Shown: in pieces, positions 17,006 through 25,714 of the stretch
How the letters are laid out: the number at the start of each line of letters is the position of its first letter
Numbering within the stretch: the first letter of the stretch is position 1
Assembly (NCBI GenBank): GCA_017744715.1
Contig: JAGIAT010000001.1
Coordinates: forward strand, 964,028 to 1,028,027
Direction: 5' to 3'
Length of the DNA: 64,000 nt
From: Niabella sp.
GTDB taxonomy: Bacteria > Bacteroidota > Bacteroidia > Chitinophagales > Chitinophagaceae
Notes under the pieces: generated by a model
The model's input: the letters and a program-made list of their open reading frames with translations, nothing else
Database searches by the model: none
What the model was told of the DNA's origin: nothing
Translations under genes and position numbers: made by a program

Positions 17006-17833
17006 ATGGAAGCCAATAAAATTTTATCCTCTGATCTTCTGGATATCGTGTTTGAAGGGCGGAACAAGGAATACGGGGCCTATGAGCTCCGCCGCACCTA
17101 CAACAAACGCGTCTGGAAAGCGCTGGGTATAACAGTAGCAATTGCTGTGGTTATTGCTGCTCTGGTGTTTCTTAAAAGCCAGATGAAGCCCCCGGTTCAG
17201 GAGAAAGTAAAGATGGAGGAAGTAACCATTCAGGAAATTAAACAAGAGGAAAAGAAGGAAGAGCCACCGCCGCCACCTCCTCCGCCTCCAAAACAGGAGC
17301 CACCTCCAAAAATTGAAACCAAGGCGTTTACTCCTCCAAAAATTGTAAAAGATGAGGAAGTAAAAGAGCCGCCACCCGTTCAGGAAGAGTTAAAGGATAC
17401 CAAAATCGGTACCATTAACCAGGAGGGTGTTAAAGATGTAGGTATTGTTGTACCACCTGCCGGTGTAGATGGTGGTAAAGGGATCGTGGAAACCAAACCT
17501 GTTGAAAAGGAGCCCGAGATCTTTACAAAGGTGGAAAAAGATGCGCAATATCCGGGCGACTGGTCGCGCTATCTGACCACGAACCTGAGAGGGGAAGTGC
17601 CCGTGGAAAACGGAGCATCACCCGGTAACTACCAGGTAATTGTTCAGTTTGTTGTGGACGTTCAGGGCAACGTGAGCGATGTAAAAGTTATCAAGGATCC
17701 GGGATTTGGAATGGGTGCAGAAGCTGTACGTGTAATTAAGAAATCCGGTAAATGGAAACCCGCTATCCAGAACGGACGGGAAGTAAAAGCTTACCGGAAA
17801 CAGCCGATCACCTTCCAGGTAACAGAAGGATAG
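17006..17833 (+). CDS. tonB: Energy transducer TonB
   Basis: Links the ExbB-ExbD motor to TonB-dependent receptors in the outer membrane. The 275-residue protein begins with the cytoplasmic ILSSDLLDIVFEGRNKEYGA motif seen in Bacteroidota TonB proteins, then one helix (about residues 36-56), a Glu/Lys- and Pro-rich periplasmic spacer with a run of eight prolines, and a C-terminal TonB fold with VIVQFVVDVQGNVSDVKVI and the final YRKQPITFQV. It is the last gene of the operon and is followed by a hairpin with a T run. Confidence 0.95.
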   Translation: MEANKILSSDLLDIVFEGRNKEYGAYELRRTYNKRVWKALGITVAIAVVIAALVFLKSQMKPPVQEKVKMEEVTIQEIKQEEKKEEPPPPPPPPPKQEPPPKIETKAFTPPKIVKDEEVKEPPPVQEELKDTKIGTINQEGVKDVGIVVPPAGVDGGKGIVETKPVEKEPEIFTKVEKDAQYPGDWSRYLTTNLRGEVPVENGASPGNYQVIVQFVVDVQGNVSDVKVIKDPGFGMGAEAVRVIKKSGKWKPAIQNGREVKAYRKQPITFQVTEG

Positions 17834-17858
17834 ATAGGGCCTGATCATATTGAATTCG

Positions 17859-17889
17859 AAATCCTCATTTGTAAAAATGGGGATTTTTT
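17859..17889 (+). terminator. Rho-independent terminator after tonB
   Basis: Stem AAATCCTCATTT (17859-17870) pairs with AAATGGGGATTT (17875-17886) with one G-T pair and a 4-base loop, and runs directly into further T residues. It lies 26 bases after the tonB stop. Confidence 0.8.
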
Positions 17890-17966
17890 AATGGTATAAT
17901 TGTTGAGGTTAAGGTTTATGATTTTTTCGCTGGTTCTCTATTGTTCAATATTTAAAACAAAACAGG

Positions 17967-18881
17967 ATGGCAAAGAAAAAAAAATCGGCATCAAAAAAAG
18001 GAAGTGCTTCCGGGAAGGATTCCAGGAAAAAAGCCAAGGCTAAAACTGCCCGGTCTGCCTCCGGAAAAATGGAACTGAAAAAAACAACTGCAAAGAAACC
18101 GGATTCAAAAAAGAAGAAAGATGCGTCTTCTAAAAAAGCCGATAAAAAGGCGAAAAAGGATGCCGGTAAGTTAAAGCAAAAAAGCAAGGAGCTGAAGAAG
18201 GCGATAAAGAAGGAAAAAAAGAAGGCGGATAAGAAAGCGGCCCGTTCTATACCGGTACCTGTGGTTACGGAAACCAGGAGCGCAGTTGCGGCGACAAAAT
18301 CAACAACAACCGGCAAGGCAAAGGCTGCTACCAAAAAGACACCGTCGAAAAAAGCTTCAGCGAAAAAAGCACCACCCAAAAAAAATCCGGTGAAAAAGGC
18401 AGCTGCTAAAAAAGTTCCGGCAAAAGCAACACCCGCAGCAGCAAAAAAAGCGGCGCCCAAAAAGAGCGCAGCCACTCCGGCAGCAGCGCCAAAGGCAGCA
18501 GCAAAAAAAGCGCCCGTTAAAAAGAGCGCAGCAAAACCAGCCGCTAAAAAGCATGCTCCTGTAAAAGTAAAAAATACCGGCAGGCCCGCAGGCAAAAAGC
18601 CGATGGCGCTTCCGGACCTGGAAGAGCCGATCATCGCCGCTCCGCTTATGGAACCCTCCGAGTTGAGTGAGGTGGCGGATATTAATAAAGAAGTGATCGA
18701 TGAGCTCCTGCCGGAAGATGAAGGGTCCGCAGAACCAGCGGCAGAACGGCCGGACCCGGTTCCGGATGCATTTAAAGAAAAGCCCCATGATCCTTTACAT
18801 GGTCCTCATGATCCCATGCCGGGAAAAGGGATGAACGTGCCGTTACCCAAAAAGCCATTGGGAGGCTCCCGGAAAAAATAA
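17967..18881 (+). CDS. Lys/Ala/Pro-rich histone H1-like protein
   Basis: A 304-residue, strongly basic, low-complexity protein. Residues 1-100 are almost only K, S, A, D and G. Residues about 110-210 repeat AAKKAP/KKSAA-like units, as in eukaryotic H1 tails and in bacterial Hc1, AlgP and similar DNA-compacting proteins. The last 90 residues change to an acidic, Pro/His-containing segment with DLEEPIIAAP, KPHDPLHGPHDP and a basic end. It most likely binds DNA or another polyanion, but no folded domain is visible. It has its own transcription unit after the tonB terminator and is followed by a terminator hairpin. Its length may vary between strains because of the repeats. Confidence 0.7.
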   Translation: MAKKKKSASKKGSASGKDSRKKAKAKTARSASGKMELKKTTAKKPDSKKKKDASSKKADKKAKKDAGKLKQKSKELKKAIKKEKKKADKKAARSIPVPVVTETRSAVAATKSTTTGKAKAATKKTPSKKASAKKAPPKKNPVKKAAAKKVPAKATPAAAKKAAPKKSAATPAAAPKAAAKKAPVKKSAAKPAAKKHAPVKVKNTGRPAGKKPMALPDLEEPIIAAPLMEPSELSEVADINKEVIDELLPEDEGSAEPAAERPDPVPDAFKEKPHDPLHGPHDPMPGKGMNVPLPKKPLGGSRKK

Positions 18882-18896
18882 GTAACTGAACGTGTA

Positions 18897-18924
18897 TAAA
18901 ACCCGCAATAAAAGCGGGTTTTAG
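18897..18924 (+). terminator. Rho-independent terminator after the histone-like gene
   Basis: The hairpin AAAACCCGC / GCGGGTTTTA with a 7-base loop AATAAAA lies between the stop at 18881 and the next start at 18940. The T run is short (TTTTAGTTT). It probably acts in both directions, since the left arm is preceded by A residues. Confidence 0.75.
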
Positions 18925-18939
18925 TTTAACCGGCAAAGA

Positions 18940-19866
18940 ATGAAAGTAATTGTAACCGGAGGCACCGGAATGATCGGAACAGCCGTTGTAAAACGGCTCC
19001 TGGAGCACGGATACCAGGTAATGGTATTTACCCGCAAAAAGGAGCTGCAGACACCTTTGGGGAAGGCCTTGTCGTATCATTATTGGGATGTGAACACCGG
19101 GAAAATTGACCGGGAAGCGGTATTAACGGCCGATGCGATCGTGCATCTGGCGGGCGCCGGCGTAATGGACCGCCCCTGGTCTGCCAGGCGCAAGAAAGTA
19201 ATCGTTGACAGCCGGGTGCAAAGCGGGCGGCTGCTTGCAGATACCCTCCTCAGTGGCTCTAACCGGCTAAAAGTGCTGGTGAGCGCCGCTGCAACAGGAT
19301 GGTACGGTGCAGACCCGGAGATTCCGAACCCCGTTCCGTTTACGGAAGCGCAACCGGCCGCATCCGATTTCCTGGGCGCCTGCTGCAGGGAATGGGAAGC
19401 GAGCACCAACGACCTGGTTCAAAAGGGGATCCGTGTGGTGCACCTTAGAACGGGGATTGTGCTGGGGCCCGGAGGCGGCGTACTGGCAACATTAAAGCAG
19501 GGCCTTAACTGGCGAATGGCGGTGATACCCGGTAATGGCCGGCAGGTGATTAGCTGGATCCACCTGGATGATCTTACAAGCCTGTACCTGGCAGCTATAG
19601 AACAAGCCATATACAAAGGCCCGGTGAATGCAGTGGCTCCGCATCCGGTTTCCAATACCCGGCTGGTACATGCACTGGCGGCAGCACAATACGGGTCTGC
19701 TTTTATCACGGTTCATATACCGGCCGTAGTGCTGAAATGGATGATGGGCGAACGGGGAGCAGCGGCGCTGAACAGCTGCACCGTAAGTGCACAACAGCTG
19801 CTTGCCTGCGGATTTGAATTCCGTTATCCGGATATACAATCTGCTGCCCGGTCGCTGATGACCTAG
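18940..19866 (+). CDS. TIGR01777 family NAD(P)-dependent epimerase (SDR39U1-like)
   Basis: Atypical short-chain dehydrogenase of the TIGR01777/YfcH group, 308 residues. The N-terminal Rossmann motif is VTGGTGMIGTAVVKRLLEHG. The family-specific SAAATGWYG segment and LRTGIVLGPGGG are present, as is the C-terminal domain of this group with PAVVLKWMMGERG. The substrate is unknown; it acts in the cytoplasm. Its stop codon overlaps the stop of the convergent ABC permease gene: the two TAG codons share the palindrome CTAG at 19863-19866. Confidence 0.9.
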   Translation: MKVIVTGGTGMIGTAVVKRLLEHGYQVMVFTRKKELQTPLGKALSYHYWDVNTGKIDREAVLTADAIVHLAGAGVMDRPWSARRKKVIVDSRVQSGRLLADTLLSGSNRLKVLVSAAATGWYGADPEIPNPVPFTEAQPAASDFLGACCREWEASTNDLVQKGIRVVHLRTGIVLGPGGGVLATLKQGLNWRMAVIPGNGRQVISWIHLDDLTSLYLAAIEQAIYKGPVNAVAPHPVSNTRLVHALAAAQYGSAFITVHIPAVVLKWMMGERGAAALNSCTVSAQQLLACGFEFRYPDIQSAARSLMT

Positions 19867-20681
19867 GTTTTCAGATCCGTGCGTTTATAATACCGGATGA
19901 TGGCATAGATGATGATGGCTCCATAGATGGCTGCGGTGATCATCAGGCTAAGATCTGAAACAGAACGAAGTTCTATGACAGCAGGTTTAAATGGATTCGG
20001 AACCAGTGAGTCCGTACTTTCCAACGGAAGAAAATAACCGGCCTGCCCTTTACGGAATGTAAGTGCCAGCCATAGCAGGTTGTCAATAACGAATACATAG
20101 CCAAAATAAAGAACGATTGCGAGCCCGGTGCGCTTTACGAGTATGGCTACCAGGAAGGCTACCAACAGGTACAGGGTGGCCATTAAAGCATAGTAACCTA
20201 CATAATGAACGTTTTCAAAAACAGATACGGAAGAAAGGTCGGGTGTAAACAGCAATCCGCAGATCAATCCGCACAAAAAAACCATGATGGTGGTGGTGCC
20301 TATAAAAAAGAGCAACAGGGTTATTTTAGCTTTGATGTAATCCATGCGGCTCCAGCCATCAATAATATTCTGCCGGTGCGTTCTGTATTGCACTTCATTT
20401 GTGATCAGCAGGATAAAAAGCATACCGATAATGACAAAGAACATACCACCAAACCATGCGGCGCCGTGCCAGGTATTGGGAAATACAAAGGGGGAACTGA
20501 ACATCCGTTTCAACACGGCACCTTCTAAACTTTTACCGGCGATCTGATCAAACTGGCGCATAAACTGCTGCGCCGTTAGCAGGAACATCGATGGGAGGAA
20601 AATAAAAAAGGAACCAAACAGGATCCAGAATGTGCGGTAGTTTTTTATTTTCAGCCATTCTGTTTTAAAAAGTTGTAGCAT
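19863..20681 (-). CDS. ABC-2 type transporter permease
   Basis: A 272-residue membrane protein with six predicted helices, of the ABC-2 permease type found in gliding/antibiotic-export-like two-gene systems of Bacteroidota. The N-terminus MLQLFKTEWLKIKNYRTFW is typical, and supports the start at 20681 over an upstream in-frame start at 20765 that would overlap the ATPase gene. A large extracytoplasmic loop follows helix 1 (FLLTAQQFMRQFDQIAGKSL). It is downstream of, and cotranscribed with, the ATPase gene (53-base gap). The last four bases overlap the convergent epimerase gene. The cargo cannot be told from the sequence. Confidence 0.9.
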   Translation of the reverse strand: MLQLFKTEWLKIKNYRTFWILFGSFFIFLPSMFLLTAQQFMRQFDQIAGKSLEGAVLKRMFSSPFVFPNTWHGAAWFGGMFFVIIGMLFILLITNEVQYRTHRQNIIDGWSRMDYIKAKITLLLFFIGTTTIMVFLCGLICGLLFTPDLSSVSVFENVHYVGYYALMATLYLLVAFLVAILVKRTGLAIVLYFGYVFVIDNLLWLALTFRKGQAGYFLPLESTDSLVPNPFKPAVIELRSVSDLSLMITAAIYGAIIIYAIIRYYKRTDLKT

Positions 20682-20733
20682 ATGGAGGAGTTGTATGGAT
20701 GATGGGATGCCGGTTTTGTTAAAAAAGCGGTGG

Positions 20734-21648
20734 TTACTGGTCGCTGCTGGAACCGGTGATTTCAAGGAAGCGGGTTTCCAGGCTTTTCTTTTTTAATGCC
20801 AGGTGGCTAAGCGTAATGCCTTTTTCAAAGCAATACCGGTTTACCTTCTGTGGGGTCAGGTCTGCTGTGCCAACAAGCTGCAACATTGCTGGGGTGCCGG
20901 TCACTTCCTTTACATATGGCAGGCCGGCAATCGCTTCCCGCAGCAGCGGCAGGTCTTCCGCTGTTAGTTCAATAATAATTTCAGGCGCCGGTCCTTCTGT
21001 GTGCAGCACTGCATTCACCGTACCGCTTGCCTTTACATTTCCTTTCTGGATGATGGTAACATGGGTGCATACTTTTTCCACCTCATCCAGTATATGACTG
21101 GCCATGATAATGGTTTTACCAGCCGCATGCAATTGCAGGATCAGCTGCCGGATTTCCGCAATGCCGGCGGGGTCCAGTCCATTGGTGGGTTCATCCAGCA
21201 CCAGTATCTCCGGGTCACCCAGCAGGGCCGATGCAATGGCCAGGCGTTGTTTCATCCCCAGGGAATAGGTACTGAACGCGGAGCGCCTGCGTTCAAACAG
21301 GTTTACGATTTTTAATACCCGGGGTATATCATCTGTAGGATAGCCTTTGATGGAGGCCGCTATTTCAAGGTTGCGCTCTGCACTCAGGTAGGGATAAAAG
21401 TTGGGGGTTTCCAGCAGGGTGCCAATGCGCTTGCGCTGCGCTTCACTGCCGCTTTGCCCGTTCCATAAATAACTGCCGGAACTGGCTTGCAGTACATTCA
21501 TCACAATACCCAGTAATGTTGTTTTACCGCTCCCGTTGGGACCTAAAATACCATATACAGAACCCGGGGGAACTTCGATGTTTACCTGGTTCAATGCCTG
21601 TACAGCGCCGTAGTTTTTTGAAAGGTTGTTGGTAGATAATACATGCAT
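20734..21648 (-). CDS. ABC transporter ATP-binding protein
   Basis: Cytoplasmic ATPase of the two-gene ABC transporter, 304 residues. Walker A is GPNGSGKTT near residue 35, the signature is YSLGMKQRLAIASAL, and Walker B is ILVLDEPTNGLDP, with the switch histidine in IIMASHILDEV. The C-terminal 85 residues form the extra domain common to CcmA-type drug or bacitracin exporters. It starts the minus-strand operon and partners with the permease at 19863-20681. The function as an exporter is family knowledge; the substrate is open. Confidence 0.94.
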   Translation of the reverse strand: MHVLSTNNLSKNYGAVQALNQVNIEVPPGSVYGILGPNGSGKTTLLGIVMNVLQASSGSYLWNGQSGSEAQRKRIGTLLETPNFYPYLSAERNLEIAASIKGYPTDDIPRVLKIVNLFERRRSAFSTYSLGMKQRLAIASALLGDPEILVLDEPTNGLDPAGIAEIRQLILQLHAAGKTIIMASHILDEVEKVCTHVTIIQKGNVKASGTVNAVLHTEGPAPEIIIELTAEDLPLLREAIAGLPYVKEVTGTPAMLQLVGTADLTPQKVNRYCFEKGITLSHLALKKKSLETRFLEITGSSSDQ

Positions 21649-22052
21649 ACCGCGTTGGGTTTAACAGATTCAAATGTATCACTAATTGATCCCACACAAG
21701 AAATAAAATCGGCAAAGCTACAGCCGGAACAGGTAAACACCCGGAGCCATCCTCCGGTAGCCCTGTTGTAAGCCGCTGGAACCGGGGATTAGCGGGCATG
21801 GTACCTGCAACACTAAAAAATTAATTGCCTCGCAACCGGCGAATCTACCCTTTGTTTCGGGTGGTTTGTTTTTTGAATGTTGCTGTTTTTCTCCTTACCT
21901 TCACAGTAGATAGTTGTTTATCTAACTAATTGTTGTTTGTATACGATTTTAACGGAAAGTTGCCGGGTGTTAACAGCAGCATGGCCTTATGCGCCGACTG
22001 AAGAACGCAACCGGCGCAGCGCCGTTACAACGGTTAAATATATTTATTGAAT
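21649..22052. other. Intergenic region between divergent ABC ATPase and fadB-like genes
   Basis: No gene seen. It must hold promoters in both directions. Only weak structure is visible: a TAGATA/TATCTA inverted pair at 21907-21924 and C/G-rich self-complementary patches at about 21735-21770. No riboswitch family was recognised. Confidence 0.5.
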
Positions 22053-24410
22053 ATGAAAAGGATCATCAAACGTGTTGCCGTTCTTGGAAGCGGGGTAATG
22101 GGATCACGCATCGCCTGTCATTTTGCAGGAACAGGCATACCGGTATTACTGCTGGATATAGCTGCCGAAGGCGCCGATAAAAATAAGATCGTAAAGGATG
22201 CACTGGCTGCAGCCGTTAAAAGCAGTCCGTCACCGGTATATACAAAGGATGCGGTAAAAAAGATTACCACCGGCAATTTTGATGATGACCTTAAAAAGAT
22301 CGCCGGTTGCGACTGGGTGATTGAAGTAGTGGTGGAACGGCTGGATATTAAACAACAGCTATTTGAAAAGGTAGAGCAGTACCGCAGGCCGGGAACCCTC
22401 ATCACTTCCAATACTTCGGGCATCCCGATTCACCTGATGACGCAGGGCCGGAGCGCCGATTTTAAAAAGCATTTTTGCGGTACGCATTTCTTCAATCCTC
22501 CGCGTTATCTGCGGTTGCTGGAGATCATCCCAACGCCGGATACCGACTCCGAGGTAACCGGTTTCCTGATGGAATTCGGGGATCGCATCCTGGGTAAAAC
22601 CACGGTGCTTTGTAAAGACACGCCGGCCTTTATTGCCAACCGGGTAGGTGTATTCAGCATTATGGCAATCTTTTCGCTGATGGACCAGCTGGGGTTGGGT
22701 ATTGATGAAATTGAGGCGCTGACCGGGCCGGTGATCGGCCGTCCAAAGTCGGCTACCTTCCGTACGGCAGATGTGGTGGGCATTGATACCCTGGTGAAAG
22801 TGGCCAATGGGGTGTTTGAAAACTGCCCCGGGGATGAGGCGAAGCAATTATTCGTGATCCCTGCGTGGCTGGAGCAAATGGTTACCAACAAATGGCTGGG
22901 CGATAAAACCGGGCAGGGATTTTTTAAGAAGATAAAAAATGAGCAGGGGGCTTCGGAGATCTTAACACTGGATCTGAAAACCTTTGAATACGGTCCGCGC
23001 ATAAAACCAAAATTTGCGAGTCTTGAAGCGGCGAAACTGATTGAGTCATTGCCCGCAAAATTGAAGATGCTCCTGGGCGGCCAGGACAAGGCGGGTGAAT
23101 TTTACCGGCAGTTTCATTACCGGTTGTTTGCGTATGTAAGTCACCGGATACCGGAGATCAGCGATGAATTTTACCGGATTGATGATGCCATGAAAGCCGG
23201 CTTTGGATGGGAGATCGGGCCCTTTGAAAGCTGGGATGCAGTAGGAGTTGCCAAAACAGTAAATGCCATGAAGGCCGCAGGTTTTCCGGTAGCTGCCTGG
23301 GTAGAGGAAATGCTGGCTGCCGGACATCAGACATTTTATACCATTGAAAACGGCAAACGGAAGGCTTACGACCCGGCAACCCAAACCTATAAATTCCTGC
23401 CCGGAAGCGATGCCTTTATTATTTTAAGCAATTACAGCGATCAGATCGTATGGAAGAATAACAGCTGCCGCTTGTATGACATCGGCGATGATGTGGTGGC
23501 CCTCCAGTGGAATACCAAGATGGGCACGATTGGCGGGGATGTACTCAGCGGTATCCAGACTTCTATTGAAAAAGCGGAAAAGAATTTTAAAGGTCTGGTG
23601 ATCGCCAATGAGGGTGCTAACTTTTCTGCGGGGGCCAATGTAGGAATGATCTTTATGCTGGCAATAGAACAGGAATATGATGAACTGGATATGGCCGTAC
23701 GCCTGTTTCAGAATACCACCATGCGTGCCCGGTATGCATCGGTTCCGGTGGTTGTAGCACCCCATGGACTGGCCCTGGGTGGCGGCTGTGAGCTGAGCCT
23801 GCATGCAGATAAAGTGTGCGCAGCGGCTGAAACCTATACCGGCCTGGTGGAGCTGGGCGTGGGCCTGATTCCCGGCGGCGGCGGAACCAAGGAGTTTGCA
23901 TTGCGCGCGGCCGACGAGGTACAGCACGGCGAGCCTGAAAATATTCCGTTGCAGAACCGCTTTCTGACCATTGCAACGGCCAAAGTGAGTACTTCGGCGG
24001 CGGCGGCCTATGAGCTGGGTATCTACCGGCACGGAACGGACGTAGTGGTGCCCAACCAGGACCGACGGGTTGCAGAAGCCAAACGGAGCGTAATTGAACT
24101 GTACGATAGCGGCTATGTAGCGCCCGTTCCAAGAACCGATATCCGGGTGCTGGGCCGGAGCGCACTGGGCGCATTGCTGGCAGGCATCAACGGCATGCAG
24201 AAAGGCAACTATGCAACCGATCATGACGCACTGGTAGCAAAGAAACTTGCTTATGTGATGTGCGGCGGAGATCTTAGCGAGCCCACCCTGGTATCTGAAC
24301 AATACCTGCTCGACCTGGAGCGGCAAAACTTTTTATCGCTTTGCGGTGAACGTAAAACCCTGGAACGCCTGCAAAGTGTAATCAAGACCGGGAAGCCGGT
24401 AAGGAATTAA
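22053..24410 (+). CDS. Bifunctional 3-hydroxyacyl-CoA dehydrogenase / enoyl-CoA hydratase (FadB/FadJ-like)
   Basis: Beta-oxidation enzyme of 785 residues. The NAD-binding dehydrogenase half comes first (AVLGSGVMGSRIACHFAG near residue 10; SNTSGIPIHLM; HFFNPPRYLRLLEI), followed by the 3HCDH C-terminal domains. The crotonase half is at the C-terminus (ANFSAGANVGMIF and LALGGGCELSLHAD, with ELGVGLIPGGGG). This order is the reverse of E. coli FadB and is common in Bacteroidota and other bacteria, where a separate thiolase gene usually lies next to it; none is seen here. The start is set at the ATG 22053; a TTG two codons upstream is less likely. It is preceded by a 400-bp intergenic region. Confidence 0.93.
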   Translation: MKRIIKRVAVLGSGVMGSRIACHFAGTGIPVLLLDIAAEGADKNKIVKDALAAAVKSSPSPVYTKDAVKKITTGNFDDDLKKIAGCDWVIEVVVERLDIKQQLFEKVEQYRRPGTLITSNTSGIPIHLMTQGRSADFKKHFCGTHFFNPPRYLRLLEIIPTPDTDSEVTGFLMEFGDRILGKTTVLCKDTPAFIANRVGVFSIMAIFSLMDQLGLGIDEIEALTGPVIGRPKSATFRTADVVGIDTLVKVANGVFENCPGDEAKQLFVIPAWLEQMVTNKWLGDKTGQGFFKKIKNEQGASEILTLDLKTFEYGPRIKPKFASLEAAKLIESLPAKLKMLLGGQDKAGEFYRQFHYRLFAYVSHRIPEISDEFYRIDDAMKAGFGWEIGPFESWDAVGVAKTVNAMKAAGFPVAAWVEEMLAAGHQTFYTIENGKRKAYDPATQTYKFLPGSDAFIILSNYSDQIVWKNNSCRLYDIGDDVVALQWNTKMGTIGGDVLSGIQTSIEKAEKNFKGLVIANEGANFSAGANVGMIFMLAIEQEYDELDMAVRLFQNTTMRARYASVPVVVAPHGLALGGGCELSLHADKVCAAAETYTGLVELGVGLIPGGGGTKEFALRAADEVQHGEPENIPLQNRFLTIATAKVSTSAAAAYELGIYRHGTDVVVPNQDRRVAEAKRSVIELYDSGYVAPVPRTDIRVLGRSALGALLAGINGMQKGNYATDHDALVAKKLAYVMCGGDLSEPTLVSEQYLLDLERQNFLSLCGERKTLERLQSVIKTGKPVRN

Positions 24411-24571
24411 AGCCTGTTGCCGCGGTTTATCATTGGGTGGGCCGGGGTGCTGCTATCGGCTTCGTTGCCACGCTCGCTTGTGCAGCAGTGCAAATGGCAA
24501 CCGTACCAACGGGCCGGTGATGCTGAATGGGCTTAAACATCCTGTATATTGCTCCTCAATACAATCAATTT

Positions 24572-25699
24572 ATGAATCGCCTGTTCCTGACGATTTTTTT
24601 TGTAACCATAGCGCACGGCGTTGGCGCCCAGCGGCTGACGGTAAACCTTGCAGACCAATACAACATCAATCCGCTTTACAAGAAGGATGTGCTGATCCGG
24701 ACCCTGGATTCTTTTTTCACCTACGGGTGGGATGAGCAACGATGCCGTAAATACTGGGAAGACGGGGATCTGAAACTTTTCGGTTATCCCTTCGATCTGG
24801 GAACTTATGGGTACAATGGAAAAGGCGTAAGTTTCCTCACACCCGTTTTTCTGGGTGCAATCGACGTGGTTCCTCAGCAGCAATACCTGGTGAAAATTGC
24901 CTTTTTGCCGGCGGCGGATTCCTTAAAAGGGAATGTGGGTTGGGTACTCAACCTGATTGCCAACTACCATAAAAGCAATGATGCTTTTACATTGGAACGG
25001 TATACCCGTTATTTTACCCGCGACTGGTATAAAAAGGAAATCGGAAATATTCTTTTTTACAAGGAAAGCAGGGATGCTTTTGACCTGCAACAGGCAACAG
25101 CCTGTAACAGGTACAATGACAGCATTGCAGCATTCTTCAACGTGCCACCTAAAAAAATCATTTACTATTCCTGTAAAAACCCCGTTCAGATGTTTAACCT
25201 GATGGGGTATGATTTCCGGTATGAAATGTTTTTATCCCGAACAGGCGGAATGCGCATCGGGAACCAGCTATATTCGGCCCGGAATGTAGAATCATACCCG
25301 CATGAGATCGCTCATTTTTATATTCCGGAACTTGAAGGGGAAAAAGCTCCCTGCACGATTGCCTCCGAGGGAATTGCCACGTATTTTGGCGGAAGCGATC
25401 CGAAAACTTTTAAGGAAACAGCCGCTTCACTTTACCGGTATTTATTGAAATACCCCAATGTACCGGTGGATGAACTGCTGTTTAAAGACCTGCGCACGGA
25501 TGATGATGTATCCCGGTTATATGCTACCGGCGGCGTTCTGGCAAAACTCATCTATGCAAGGCAGGGACTGGAAGGCTGGCGGAAATTCCTGGCCCTGCCC
25601 TGCGGCAACATGAAGGAAGCATTGCCATCATTGATCGGTACGGGCAAGGACCTGAAGCAGATCATTCTGGAAGCGGCAAAAAAGATCAGCGAAGAATGA
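24572..25699 (+). CDS. Secreted protein with HExxH gluzincin-like motif
   Basis: A 375-residue protein with a cleavable signal peptide (MNRLFLTIFFVTIAHGVGAQ), so it is exported. I do not recognise the family with certainty. Residues 244-248 are HEIAH, and 17 residues after the second His there is E266 in SEGIATYFGG, the spacing of gluzincin zinc peptidases of the MA clan. The rest is unassigned. The start at 24572 is chosen because it opens the signal peptide; an in-frame start 45 bases upstream adds a hydrophilic extension. It follows the fadB-like gene by 161 bases and converges with the minus-strand cassette, ending 15 bases before it. Confidence 0.7.
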   Translation: MNRLFLTIFFVTIAHGVGAQRLTVNLADQYNINPLYKKDVLIRTLDSFFTYGWDEQRCRKYWEDGDLKLFGYPFDLGTYGYNGKGVSFLTPVFLGAIDVVPQQQYLVKIAFLPAADSLKGNVGWVLNLIANYHKSNDAFTLERYTRYFTRDWYKKEIGNILFYKESRDAFDLQQATACNRYNDSIAAFFNVPPKKIIYYSCKNPVQMFNLMGYDFRYEMFLSRTGGMRIGNQLYSARNVESYPHEIAHFYIPELEGEKAPCTIASEGIATYFGGSDPKTFKETAASLYRYLLKYPNVPVDELLFKDLRTDDDVSRLYATGGVLAKLIYARQGLEGWRKFLALPCGNMKEALPSLIGTGKDLKQIILEAAKKISEE

Positions 25700-25714
25700 T
25701 GCCTGCTACTGGTT

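Noticed and set aside
17945..18634. 229-residue Phe/Ala-rich minus-strand frame
   Set aside because: It is the reverse of the Lys/Ala-rich codons of the histone-like gene (AAA to TTT, GCA/GCC to TGC/GGC), so it looks like a membrane protein by artefact.
21649..22052. Riboswitch in the ABC-fadB intergenic region
   Set aside because: G/C-rich patches are self-complementary but do not match the conserved core of cobalamin, TPP, SAM or glycine riboswitches as I know them.
23424..24326. 300-residue minus-strand frame inside the fadB-like gene
   Set aside because: Antisense shadow of the crotonase half; composition is biased and contains no motif.
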